From a bacterium (GTDB lineage: Bacteria > Patescibacteriota > CPR2 > UBA1875 > JAJYID01), in contig JAJYFH010000020.1 in NCBI GenBank assembly GCA_021791015.1, positions 1 to 8,953 of the forward strand: DNA of 8,953 nucleotides, read 5' to 3'. Below, one piece after another: positions 1 to 6,030 of this stretch (positions within the stretch are counted from its first letter, which is position 1; each line of letters begins with the position of its first letter). The translations under genes and the position numbers were made by a program. The notes beneath the pieces were generated by a model. The model worked only from the letters and a program-made list of their open reading frames with translations. It had not been told where the DNA came from and did no database searches.

Positions 1-74
1 ACATACAATACGTATCGGCCGCATGAATCTTTGGCCAACAAAACACCACTACAATATTTAAATAGTTTAGAAGG

Positions 75-90
75 ATTTGAAGGTTCAAAT
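75..90. other. Short AT-rich perfect palindrome after the membrane-protein gene
   Basis: ATTTGAA and its reverse complement TTCAAAT are separated by two bases, eight bases beyond the stop codon of the minus-strand gene at 98-607. It could help end transcription, but it is AT-only in its arms apart from one G/C pair, has no U-run on the minus strand and has almost no loop, so this is weak. The rest of bases 1-97 holds nothing I recognise. Confidence 0.2.
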
Positions 91-97
91 TTAGATT

Positions 98-607
98 TCA
101 GTGTCCTAAATGTCTAGACCCTGCACCCCACTGGAAGAAAATGGAGACAACGCCAGGCTCCTTCTTCGCAGGCTCGCCTTTGTGCTTCGGTGATTCCTCG
201 TTGGACCGCGCTTGAAATCTTCCCCGCCTGTTGGCTGCCCGTTTATACGACCATTCGAACTTTGCAGCCCGAACACGCGGTGTCAGCAATTTCACTGCAA
301 AGATGATGGTAGCCAAGACAGCGATACCGCCGGCGAATGAAAAATAACCCCCTAAACCCCAAAGATGAATCGGGAGGGCGATCAGCACAGTAGCCGCCCA
401 GGTAGCCATCAGAACGTGCAAAAACAAGATGAATGGGGCATATACGAAGATCATGCGACAGGCACGGCAGAAATTGGTACCTTTCCGTCGGAACTTGCCT
501 TCGAGGTTGGTCTCGGCGAACTCGTCAACGATTCCCGCCGCCCAGTTCAACATTCGACGAAACTTATGTGTTTCGTCCATGTCTGTAAACGTGCTCTCAA
601 GGTTCAT
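98..607 (-). CDS. Uncharacterised two-TM membrane protein with CxxC motif
   Basis: This 169-residue protein matches no family I recognise. The N-terminal 45 or so residues are charged and soluble. A CRAC pair (Cys47, Cys50) sits just before the first hydrophobic segment (about 52-80), and a short loop (HLWGLGG) leads to a second (about 86-108). The C-terminal 60 residues are strongly basic (RVRAAK, YKRAANRRGR, then a Lys/Glu-rich stretch). By the positive-inside rule both ends are probably cytoplasmic. The start at 607 is well supported: the minus strand reads AGGAGA then TGGATAC then ATG, a strong Shine-Dalgarno with 7-8 base spacing, and a good promoter lies upstream. It is co-directional with hypE but has its own promoter, so a role in hydrogenase maturation cannot be assumed. 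Its base composition looks more GC-rich than the hydrogenase genes. Confidence 0.7.
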   Translation of the reverse strand: MNLESTFTDMDETHKFRRMLNWAAGIVDEFAETNLEGKFRRKGTNFCRACRMIFVYAPFILFLHVLMATWAATVLIALPIHLWGLGGYFSFAGGIAVLATIIFAVKLLTPRVRAAKFEWSYKRAANRRGRFQARSNEESPKHKGEPAKKEPGVVSIFFQWGAGSRHLGH

Positions 608-652
608 GTATCCATCTCCTTTTCTAGTTTTGGTTCCTTGGATATCATGCAG

Positions 653-681
653 ATGATAACATAAAGGCTTTTATTTGTCAA
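653..681 (-). promoter_or_regulatory. Sigma70-type promoter for the 98-607 membrane-protein gene
   Basis: The minus strand carries a perfect -35 hexamer TTGACA (681-676), a 17-base spacer and the -10 hexamer TATCAT (658-653), five of six to consensus. The start site would fall near 646, giving a leader of about 38 bases with a strong Shine-Dalgarno before the ATG at 607. The -35 box overlaps the TGA stop of hypE (680-678). It is the best promoter by sequence in the window and argues that the membrane protein can be transcribed independently of the hyp genes. Confidence 0.75.
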
Positions 682-1721
682 CAGATTCTGGGGATTAATT
701 TGCCTTTTGGCATCTCGATGGGACGATGGCTTCCGAGTTTGGTTTTTAAGTAAACTCCCGAACCTTTTTCGGCTTTGCCAATAACTTTGGCTTCAGGATT
801 AAATTTCTTTAAGATTCTTAAGGCCTTGTTTGTATTTTTTGGCGAGATGGCAGCGATAAATCGGCCTTCGCTGGCGAGGGAAAAGATGTCTATCCCTAGA
901 AGTTCGGAAACAGCCACTACCTCTTTTTTGTAAGGTAAACTTCTCTCATCCAAAACGATTTTCACCTTGGATTTATCGGCCATTTCCACGATATTTGCCG
1001 CTAGTCCGCCACGGGTTGGATCTTTACAGGCATTTAAATAATCTTTAACTCTTTCAATATCTTTATTCAACGGTTTGGAATCGGTTTTCAAGCTTGTTTT
1101 GTAGTTAAAACGGCTGGCAAGAAGAGTGACGGAATGTTCGCCTAGATCGCCGGAAGTAATGATCACATCACCTGGCTTTATGCCATTGTTCGGAATGATT
1201 TTCTTCGCGATACCCACGCCGGAGGTAGTTATTTCGATCTTGTCGAGCTTGCCTTTGGGGGTAACCTTGGTATCGCCAGTAACAACCGGAACACCGGATT
1301 CCTTCGAAACTTTATTTATTGATTCAATTATTTTCAGGAAATCGGCTTTCGGAAAGCCTTCTTCGATGACAATGCTAAGGGATATCCCGAGAGGTGTGGC
1401 GCCCATGACCGAGAGATCGTTGATGGTGCCGCACATGGCGATTTTGCCGATATCGCCGCCGGGGAAAAATATTGGATCGACAATGAAGCCGTCTGAGGTA
1501 AAAACTAGTTTTTCTGTAGGATGGATTTCCGCCGGATGTTTACCCGACTTTTGGCGGGTGGGAATGACAGAAGAGAGATCATAGATAGCGGCATCATCCT
1601 CGCAGTTTTGCCAGTTTCCTTTTTCTTTTAAAATATCCCGGACATCACGTACTAGCTGCCAGGATTTATACCCGCCGCCGCCGTGGTCAAGCTCTATACG
1701 TTCGTCATTTTTGTTGTTCAT
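678..1721 (-). CDS. hypE: [NiFe]-hydrogenase maturation protein HypE
   Basis: HypE takes the carbamoyl group made by HypF on its C-terminal cysteine, dehydrates it with ATP to a thiocyanate and passes cyanide to the iron held by HypC-HypD. The protein has 347 residues, about the normal family length. It starts with the LDHGGGG segment (residues 11-17) and has the PurM/AIR-synthase-type core with FFPGGDIGK (about 86-94), GDTKV (about 150) and DPTRGGLA (about 236-243). It ends exactly in PRIC, whose Cys347 is the carbamoyl acceptor, so it looks functional. Residues 51-70 (SVIPTRQKSGKHPAEIHPTE) are atypical and look like a translated repeat element. The start at 1721 has only a weak upstream AGGG. 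The stop TGA lies inside the -35 box of the next gene. It is third in hypC-hypD-hypE. Confidence 0.95.
   Translation of the reverse strand: MNNKNDERIELDHGGGGYKSWQLVRDVRDILKEKGNWQNCEDDAAIYDLSSVIPTRQKSGKHPAEIHPTEKLVFTSDGFIVDPIFFPGGDIGKIAMCGTINDLSVMGATPLGISLSIVIEEGFPKADFLKIIESINKVSKESGVPVVTGDTKVTPKGKLDKIEITTSGVGIAKKIIPNNGIKPGDVIITSGDLGEHSVTLLASRFNYKTSLKTDSKPLNKDIERVKDYLNACKDPTRGGLAANIVEMADKSKVKIVLDERSLPYKKEVVAVSELLGIDIFSLASEGRFIAAISPKNTNKALRILKKFNPEAKVIGKAEKGSGVYLKTKLGSHRPIEMPKGKLIPRIC
1519..1568 (-). repeat. GTCATTC-type repeat remnant inside hypE
   Basis: On the minus strand the segment opens GTCATTCCCACCCGCC and runs to GGCGGAAATCC. The ends resemble those of the palindromic element at 8214-8285 (GTCATTCCCGCGG ... 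CGGGAATGAC) and are read as VIPT..., parallel to VIPAEAG in queH. An internal CCCG/CGGG arm pair is visible at 1543-1558. It is in frame and hypE stays open. The 3' boundary is uncertain and the element looks decayed. Confidence 0.55.
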
Positions 1722-1736
1722 ATCTTATCCCTAGTT

Positions 1737-1760
1737 GTCATTTTGAACTTGATTCAGAAT
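1737..1760. repeat. Half copy of the GTCATTCTGAAC repeat between hypD and hypE
   Basis: GTCATTTTGAACTTGATTCAGAAT matches the left half of the full element at 6861-6884 with a single mismatch (C to T). It occupies about half of the 46-base hypD-hypE gap. A GTCATTNTGAAC...GATTCAGAAT imperfect hairpin is possible (TTGAA/TTCAG-type arms). Confidence 0.7.
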
Positions 1761-1767
1761 AACAAGA

Positions 1768-2799
1768 TTACGAATATCTATATTCTACATTACATGCGCC
1801 TTCGACGGAAACCATGCAAGGTCCGATGGGTTTGTCTGGAGTGCAGCCTTTTTTAAAAACCGGACAATCTTTCGGTGACTTTAAGCCTCGGATAATCTCG
1901 CCGCAGCTGCAAGCCGTTTTTCTTCTGGATTTGGTGAAATCGACTTTATCTAAGATCTTCTTATACTTAATTTTGGCATTTTGTTTTTCAAATTCTTTTT
2001 TAATTTCCAGACCGGATCCGGGAATAATTCCGAAACCTCGCCAATTGCCGTCCGATACCTCAAAAACGTCAAATATTTCCGCCAATGCCTTCGGATTGCC
2101 CTCAGGCCTGACCACCCTTTGGTATTCGTTCTCGACTTTAGGTGCTCTTTCCGCAATTTGCTCTAAGAGCATGTAGACAGCTAGTAATATGTCATTCGGT
2201 TGGAATCCGGTAATCACTTGCGGTGCCTTGATTTCTTCATATGGACCGGTGCCGATGATGGCAGAGACGTGGCCGGGACAGATATAGCCGTCTATCTTCA
2301 GCTCGCCGATTTCAAGCAGTGCTTTCATGGCGGGCAAGAATAGTTTATGAGCTGAATAAATAATTAAACCCCTTTTAATAGCATAAGCAGTCATTGGTGT
2401 AGTAGTTTCAAATCCCAAGCCAAAGAAAACCAGATCTGGATTATCTTTTTGCAAATCAAGTGCTTCTTCAACGGAATAAACATCAAACACTAATGCGCCC
2501 TTTTCTCTGGCCCGGTCAAGACTACCGAATACACCAGGTACCCGCATCATGTCACCATAAGTGGCAACCGGAATGCCGGCGTTGGCCAAAGAAACAATAG
2601 CATCAATATCTTCCTGAGCGGTAACGCAGACCGGACAGCCGGGACCTGTGGTCAGATGAACATTTGCCGGCATCAAAGACCTAAGTCCTGCTCTAGCAAT
2701 AGCTTGCGTGTGAGTACCGCAAACTTCCATGAAGTTCACGTCTTTTTTAATTTTTGGCGCAGATTGATGGATTTTTTCTATGATTTCATTTTCAAACAT
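1768..2799 (-). CDS. hypD: [NiFe]-hydrogenase maturation protein HypD
   Basis: HypD is the [4Fe-4S] scaffold which, together with HypC, receives the cyanide ligands from HypE and assembles Fe(CN)2CO. All signature motifs are present in this 343-residue protein: EVCGTHT (Cys27), TGPGCPVC (Cys55, Cys58) and GFETTTP (near 130). The C-terminal cluster-binding part has CSCGEIIRG, DCPVF, CTPDKPIGPCMVS and EGAC. The thiol pair and the iron-sulfur ligands known for the family are all in place, so it should be active. The start at 2799 has no Shine-Dalgarno; the 20 bases before it are almost pure A/T (a repeat tract). It lies 175 bases after hypC and 46 bases before hypE. Confidence 0.97.
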   Translation of the reverse strand: MFENEIIEKIHQSAPKIKKDVNFMEVCGTHTQAIARAGLRSLMPANVHLTTGPGCPVCVTAQEDIDAIVSLANAGIPVATYGDMMRVPGVFGSLDRAREKGALVFDVYSVEEALDLQKDNPDLVFFGLGFETTTPMTAYAIKRGLIIYSAHKLFLPAMKALLEIGELKIDGYICPGHVSAIIGTGPYEEIKAPQVITGFQPNDILLAVYMLLEQIAERAPKVENEYQRVVRPEGNPKALAEIFDVFEVSDGNWRGFGIIPGSGLEIKKEFEKQNAKIKYKKILDKVDFTKSRRKTACSCGEIIRGLKSPKDCPVFKKGCTPDKPIGPCMVSVEGACNVEYRYS

Positions 2800-2912
2800 A
2801 TTTTTTAATTTTTAATTTTCAAATCTCAATTTCCATTCAATTTTCAATTTCTAGTTTTCAAACTTTGTATCATTGATTATTGAAAATTCATTGAAAACTG
2901 CAAATTGGTACC
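2800..2912. repeat. AT-rich quasi-repeat tract (AATTTTCAAT / ATTGAAAA units)
   Basis: The plus strand repeats TTTAATTTTTAATTTTCAAA, CAATTTCCATTCAATTTTCAATTT and then, in opposite orientation, ATTGAAAATTCATTGAAAACT. The two orientations could fold back on each other. The same GAAAATTGAAAATT units recur at 4138-4155 inside hydA and at 6933-6973 before hydB's end. It forms most of the hypC-hypD gap and includes the region just upstream of the hypD start. Confidence 0.6.
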
Positions 2913-2925
2913 TGATTTTATTAGG

Positions 2926-2967
2926 GGATTCCTCGACTTGTCCTTCCAGGGAGTCGCTCAGGATGAC
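2926..2967. repeat. GTCATCCTGAGC-type palindromic repeat downstream of hypC
   Basis: The minus strand reads GTCATCCTGAGCGACT, then a short loop, then AGTCGAGGAATCC. The arms CGACT/AGTCG form the core stem. It begins 7 bases beyond the hypC stop codon. It is another flavour of the GTCAT-initiated family seen at 1737, 6861 and 8214. In the hypC to hypD direction it could fold in the mRNA, but no U-run follows. Confidence 0.6.
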
Positions 2968-2974
2968 AGGATGG

Positions 2975-3187
2975 TTAATTTCGACCTTCTTCGTATAGTT
3001 TAAAAACCTCATCAGCTTCTATTTTGTTCATTTTCTGAATGGCGAAACCGGCGTGAACCATGACATATTCGCCAGTTTTCGCGGTACTAACCAAGGAAAT
3101 ATTTACTTCTTTTTGCAGACCATCAAAGTCAGCGACCGCTTGATCGTCGGAAATAGAAATAATCCTGCCCGGAAATGCTAAACACAT
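2975..3187 (-). CDS. hypC: [NiFe]-hydrogenase maturation chaperone HypC
   Basis: HypC (HypC/HybG/HupF family) carries the iron under construction with HypD and then delivers it to the large-subunit precursor. The 70-residue protein starts MCLAFPGRI, with the essential Cys2 that binds iron. It continues through the beta-barrel core (VADFDGLQKEVNISLV) to the family's GEYVMVHAGFAIQKM near residues 39-53, and ends with a short acidic helix. Its length is normal. The ATG at 3187 must be the start because Cys2 is invariant. There is no Shine-Dalgarno; a TATAAT ends six bases upstream, suggesting a leaderless mRNA. It leads the hypC-hypD-hypE block, 207 bases after hydA. Confidence 0.95.
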   Translation of the reverse strand: MCLAFPGRIISISDDQAVADFDGLQKEVNISLVSTAKTGEYVMVHAGFAIQKMNKIEADEVFKLYEEGRN

Positions 3188-3193
3188 ATATTT

Positions 3194-3202
3194 ATTATAA
3201 CA
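3194..3202 (-). promoter_or_regulatory. Extended -10 promoter giving a probably leaderless hypC mRNA
   Basis: The minus strand reads TGTTATAAT, an exact TGnTATAAT extended -10 (3202-3194), followed by six bases and then the hypC ATG at 3187. With normal spacing the first transcribed base would be at or within a base or two of the ATG. No convincing -35 is visible, which an extended -10 can tolerate. It would let hypCDE be expressed separately from hydBGDA. Confidence 0.6.
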
Positions 3203-3254
3203 GTGCTCATTGTAGTAACCTAATCAGAGTTGTAATATTGTTTTTGCCTGGGAT

Positions 3255-3385
3255 GAGAGTAAAAATTCGAAATCCTAATCTTGAAATCCGAAGCAAATTC
3301 AAAATAATAAATCTTCAAATGTTTCTAATTTTGAACATTTTAATTTAGGTATTGTTTAGAGTTTAGATATTAGTGCTTAGGTTTT
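3255..3385. repeat. AT-rich dispersed intergenic repeat between hydA and hypC
   Basis: The stretch is built from short related words: AAAATTCGAAATCC, AATCTTGAAATCCGAA, AAATTCAAAATAATAAATC, TTCAAATGTTTC, TAATTTTGAACATTTTAA, then TAGGTATTGTTTAGAGTTTAG and ATTAGTGCTTAGG. I see no ORF, terminator or structured RNA in it. This kind of word chain resembles the long intergenic repeats I associate with candidate-phylum genomes (recollection, not searched). It separates the hyd genes from the hyp genes. Confidence 0.5.
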
Positions 3386-3394
3386 TCCGCTTTC

Positions 3395-4756
3395 TTAATG
3401 CACCGAACAAGTTATGCATGGGTCGTAGGCTCGCACAAGCATTTCAAGCAATCGGTAGCGTTCGTCTTCCGGCAATTTCCTGGTGTTTTCCAGAATAAAT
3501 TCGGCGTCATGCTCGATATTCGCCAAGTTTTGAACCGTGGGTGTGATGATATCGCTCTTCTTGATAATCCCTTTGTCGTCGATTTCGTACCAATGATAAA
3601 GCGTGCCCCGCGGCGCTTCAATGGCTCCGGCAGCTTCTGATTTTCTTGCCCGATACGGCATTTTTAAAATCGGATCTCTGCCGTCGATCATTACTCCAAG
3701 CAGTTTTGAGCACTCTTCCATGAAGTGAACCAGCTCGATAGCTTGAGCTAAGTTGATATGAAAAGGGTTTGTGCTTGGCAGCTTTACTTTTTTGAATTTA
3801 GAAACAGCCGTTTTAGCCTTTGGATTTAAAAATTTAGTTTGGAGATTTACTCGAGACAAAGCCCCGACCATGAAGCTTTCTTTATTGTGAGTGGCGTGCT
3901 TTGCGGTTGAGTGGGCAACCACTTTTTCCCGGATATTTAAGCTGTAATCCTGAACGTCGGCCTTGACCCGCTCGGTTGAGGTGATTTTCCCGCCGATGAT
4001 GTCATAATTTATGCCGTTTGTCAGAGCAAAGTACTGAGTAGCTCGCCAGTATTGGGTATTGGGTATTGAGTATTGAGTATTTGAACTTTGATTATTGGAA
4101 TTTGATTGGAAATTGCCTGCCTGCCGGCGAGGCAGGGAAATTGAAAATTGAAAATTATCTCCTGGGTATTTAAACCTTTGGGCAAGGTCCAGAGTTTCTA
4201 CGGTAAAATGCATATTTGCATCGATTCTTTTCTTTAAATCCGCCAATGTTTTGCGGTCAAATTTCTTATTAAAGCCGCCAACAGTTGGTGTAACTGGATG
4301 AACTTGGCGCCCGCCAATGGTACGGACGATGTCATCGCCGATTTCTTTAAGCGCTAAAGCCATTTTGAAAACTGCCGGTTTTTTGTCCGCTATCTCCAGG
4401 GCATTGTCGAGGCCGATGTAATCCGGGGCGGCCAGGAAGAAGAAGTGGAGAGCATGAGACTGGATGATTTGCCCGGCCAGAAGTACGCGCCGTAGATGTT
4501 CAATGTCCTTATTCACCTCAACGTGAAAAGCGTTTTCAAGGGCACTGATTGATGCCAGAGTGTGGGCGGTAGGGCAGACACCGCAGATTCTTGCTGTAAT
4601 AAACGGGGCATCAGAATATGGCCGTCCGACAAGCAATTTCTCAAAAAGCCGCTCGCCCTCATCTACAACAAGCTGAACTTTGGCAGCACTGTAGTCAAGC
4701 TTCAGATACCCATGCCCCTCTATTTTGCAAATATATTTGTCGAGTATGTCTTTCAT
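3395..4756 (-). CDS. hydA: Group 3b [NiFe]-hydrogenase large (alpha) subunit
   Basis: This is the catalytic subunit of a cytoplasmic bidirectional hydrogenase (sulfhydrogenase alpha type). It interconverts H2 with protons plus electrons at a Ni-Fe centre. Both cysteine motifs are intact: ARICGVCPTAH (Cys58, Cys61, His65) and DPCITCSVH (Cys447, Cys450). KIEGHG lies near the N-terminus, SHALHFF near 110, and EAPRGTLYHWY in the C-terminal half is also typical. The protein is 453 residues and its last residue is the His of the L2 motif, so there is no C-terminal peptide to be cleaved. Residues 202-236 are a low-complexity Asn/Gln/Ser-rich stretch encoded by intergenic-type repeats, absent from the P. 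furiosus alpha subunit as I recall it. The start overlaps the end of hydD (ATGA), implying coupled translation. No signal peptide; partners are HydD, HydG and HydB. Confidence 0.95.
   Translation of the reverse strand: MKDILDKYICKIEGHGYLKLDYSAAKVQLVVDEGERLFEKLLVGRPYSDAPFITARICGVCPTAHTLASISALENAFHVEVNKDIEHLRRVLLAGQIIQSHALHFFFLAAPDYIGLDNALEIADKKPAVFKMALALKEIGDDIVRTIGGRQVHPVTPTVGGFNKKFDRKTLADLKKRIDANMHFTVETLDLAQRFKYPGDNFQFSISLPRRQAGNFQSNSNNQSSNTQYSIPNTQYWRATQYFALTNGINYDIIGGKITSTERVKADVQDYSLNIREKVVAHSTAKHATHNKESFMVGALSRVNLQTKFLNPKAKTAVSKFKKVKLPSTNPFHINLAQAIELVHFMEECSKLLGVMIDGRDPILKMPYRARKSEAAGAIEAPRGTLYHWYEIDDKGIIKKSDIITPTVQNLANIEHDAEFILENTRKLPEDERYRLLEMLVRAYDPCITCSVH
4049..4153 (-). repeat. 105-bp intergenic-type repeat insert within hydA
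   Basis: Three repeat types lie side by side. Five heptamers of the GTATTGG/GTATTGA type occupy 4049-4083. A GAATTTGATTGGAAATTG tract follows and then a CCTGCCTGCCGGCGAGGCAGG hairpin (4116-4136). GAAATTGAAAATTGAAAATT closes the insert. Each has relatives outside genes: heptamers near 8672-8686, the CCTGCC hairpin at 8703-8734, and the exact 14-mer TTGATTGGAAATTG at 6940-6953. The insert is 105 bases by my alignment (35 codons), so hydA stays in frame between GDN and WRATQYF. Boundaries are inferred from where family-like sequence stops and resumes. Confidence 0.8.
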
Positions 4757-5493
4757 TTTGTATCTCTTTCTTTACTAAAGATATTCATTATATTTTCGGT
4801 TTGGTCTTTGAAACCGAGTCGTTCCAGGTTTTTCTCCATGGCGCCGAAGTTTGCATATTTCACCGGTCCTTGGCAGCCCCAACAGCGCAGGCCATTCGAA
4901 GGACAAACCGCCTTACAGCCACCTTCGGTAATTGGTCCCTGGCAAGGTTCGCTCTTTAAAAGAAGACAGGGATTTTCGCGCTCTTTGCATTCCAGACAAA
5001 CAGGATGGGACGGGGAAACAGGATTTTTGTCCATCAAAATGTCAACGATCACTCTTTCGGCTTCATCGAGATCTATCGGACAGCCGTGGATGAAGTGGTT
5101 TACGTGGATGTAGGCGGATAATGGTTTTGCGGCGACGGCCTTTGACTTATATTTATCGCCGTAAACTTCCTTTAGAAATTTATCCCGCTTTTTTTCGTCA
5201 ACTGCCGCCGGGATGCCGCCAAGGTGAGCGCAGGCGCCGACAGCAACAACGATTTTTGAATTTTCCCGAACCTTTTTTGCTAGTTTAATGTCGTCGCGCG
5301 ACATCGGGGTGCCTTCAATTAGCGCTACATCGAATGGCCCAAACTCTGTTGGTGTCTTGGCTAGGCGCCAAATAGGGATGTCGGCAATTTCAGCCAGTTT
5401 CAGTAATTTGTCCTTTAAATTCAAAAGCTGGAGCTCGCAGCCTTCGCAGTCTGTTAGGTCGAATATAGCAATTTGTAGTTTCTTATTTATCAT
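4753..5493 (-). CDS. hydD: Group 3b [NiFe]-hydrogenase small (delta) subunit
   Basis: This is the electron-transfer subunit that docks on HydA and relays electrons from the Ni-Fe site to HydG/HydB. The 246-residue protein has the proximal [4Fe-4S] ligands DCEGC (Cys16, Cys19), VGACAH (Cys88) and HGCP (Cys138). Eight more cysteines (166, 169, 176, 184, 193, 197, 204, 207) fit two further [4Fe-4S] clusters, in the pattern VCLEC...PC...PC...GC...VC...CWGC. The length and motif order match the P. furiosus sulfhydrogenase delta subunit. There is no twin-arginine signal, so it is cytoplasmic. The ATG overlaps the stop of the upstream unknown ORF (ATGA), and no Shine-Dalgarno precedes it, so it probably relies on translational coupling. 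Its own stop overlaps the hydA start in the same way. Confidence 0.95.
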   Translation of the reverse strand: MINKKLQIAIFDLTDCEGCELQLLNLKDKLLKLAEIADIPIWRLAKTPTEFGPFDVALIEGTPMSRDDIKLAKKVRENSKIVVAVGACAHLGGIPAAVDEKKRDKFLKEVYGDKYKSKAVAAKPLSAYIHVNHFIHGCPIDLDEAERVIVDILMDKNPVSPSHPVCLECKERENPCLLLKSEPCQGPITEGGCKAVCPSNGLRCWGCQGPVKYANFGAMEKNLERLGFKDQTENIMNIFSKERDTK

Positions 5494-5966
5494 GCGAATT
5501 GATGTGTTATTTGGTTAATTACTATAACATTGTTATTTATAAATTCTTGCTTAAGGTTGAGATAATTTTCCAATAAGGTCTTTGGTTTGGTTTTTTCAAA
5601 ATTAAATTGAACCTGAACGTACGCATCTTTTCTGATCTCTCCTTCAAACTTCTTATATGAAAAACACCTTTTAGGATATAAATCAGTCAGAAAGTCCTTG
5701 AATCCATATATGTGCATCTTATCATAAACTTTTATCCTATCTAACAACTCTTGAGAAAATGAGTTAGAGTCTAGAATAAAAGTAAAGTAGCAAGTATCGT
5801 TAAATGATCCTATCTCACAAAGGTCTGTTGTCAGAGTTGGAACCTTATTCTCAATTAACTTACCATTGCTATCATAGTTGCCGGTTGTAAACTCTAAGTC
5901 ACTGACATTTTGACTATTCATTTCAAGCAGCTTTTTTAACTCTTTGATAAAATCTGTGTTTTTCAT
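5490..5966 (-). CDS. Unrecognised protein encoded inside the hyd operon
   Basis: The 158-residue predicted protein belongs to no family I can name. It looks soluble and mixed alpha/beta. It has a charged N-terminal helix (KELKKLLEMN), a Thr/Asn-rich central part (FTTGNYDSNG, TLTTDLCEIG), a predicted strand-rich segment (CYFTFILDSNSF, then AYVQVQFNFEKTKPKT), and a C-terminal helix followed by NNNVIVINQITHQF. There is no signal peptide, membrane segment or metal motif; the only cysteines are about 50, 59 and 101. It is noticeably more AT-rich and Asn/Lys-rich than its neighbours. It lies between hydG and hydD, where the P. furiosus hydBGDA operon has nothing, and its TGA overlaps the hydD ATG. 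No Shine-Dalgarno is seen at its ATG (5966). It may be an acquired cassette or a lineage-specific accessory gene. Confidence 0.65.
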   Translation of the reverse strand: MKNTDFIKELKKLLEMNSQNVSDLEFTTGNYDSNGKLIENKVPTLTTDLCEIGSFNDTCYFTFILDSNSFSQELLDRIKVYDKMHIYGFKDFLTDLYPKRCFSYKKFEGEIRKDAYVQVQFNFEKTKPKTLLENYLNLKQEFINNNVIVINQITHQFA

Positions 5967-5985
5967 GGGCTGAATTCTTGTTTTG

Positions 5986-6020
5986 AGGGTCGGACCCTGT
6001 GAGGAACTGGGTCCGACCCT
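5986..6020. repeat. Double palindrome AGGGTCGGACCCT / GGGTCCGACCCT between hydG and the unknown ORF
   Basis: AGGGTCGGACCC (5986-5997) and its exact reverse complement GGGTCCGACCCT (6009-6020) flank an 11-base loop, a perfect 12-bp stem. Each arm is itself palindromic around one base (AGGGTC-G-GACCCT), so it can also be read as two operator-like sites whose centres are 22 bp apart. It begins 10 bases beyond the hydG stop. TTTT follows only on the plus strand, so it is not a standard terminator for the minus-strand operon. It could be a REP/IS200-type end, a mRNA stability hairpin or a regulator site. Confidence 0.85.
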
Positions 6021-6030
6021 TTTAAGAGCA

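Noticed and set aside
365..664. Plus-strand frame opposite the 98-607 membrane protein
   Set aside because: No Shine-Dalgarno or family resemblance; the minus-strand gene has a strong promoter, Shine-Dalgarno and membrane segments.
1126..1584. Plus-strand 152-codon frame opposite hypE
   Set aside because: hypE on the minus strand is unambiguous; this is its antisense shadow.
4049..4083. Heptamer array as a CRISPR or other array
   Set aside because: The units are 7 bp in direct tandem with no spacers.
5986..6020. Rho-independent terminator after hydG
   Set aside because: On the minus strand the stem is followed by CAAAACAAG with no U-run, and the operon continues; the T-run is on the plus strand, where no gene precedes it.
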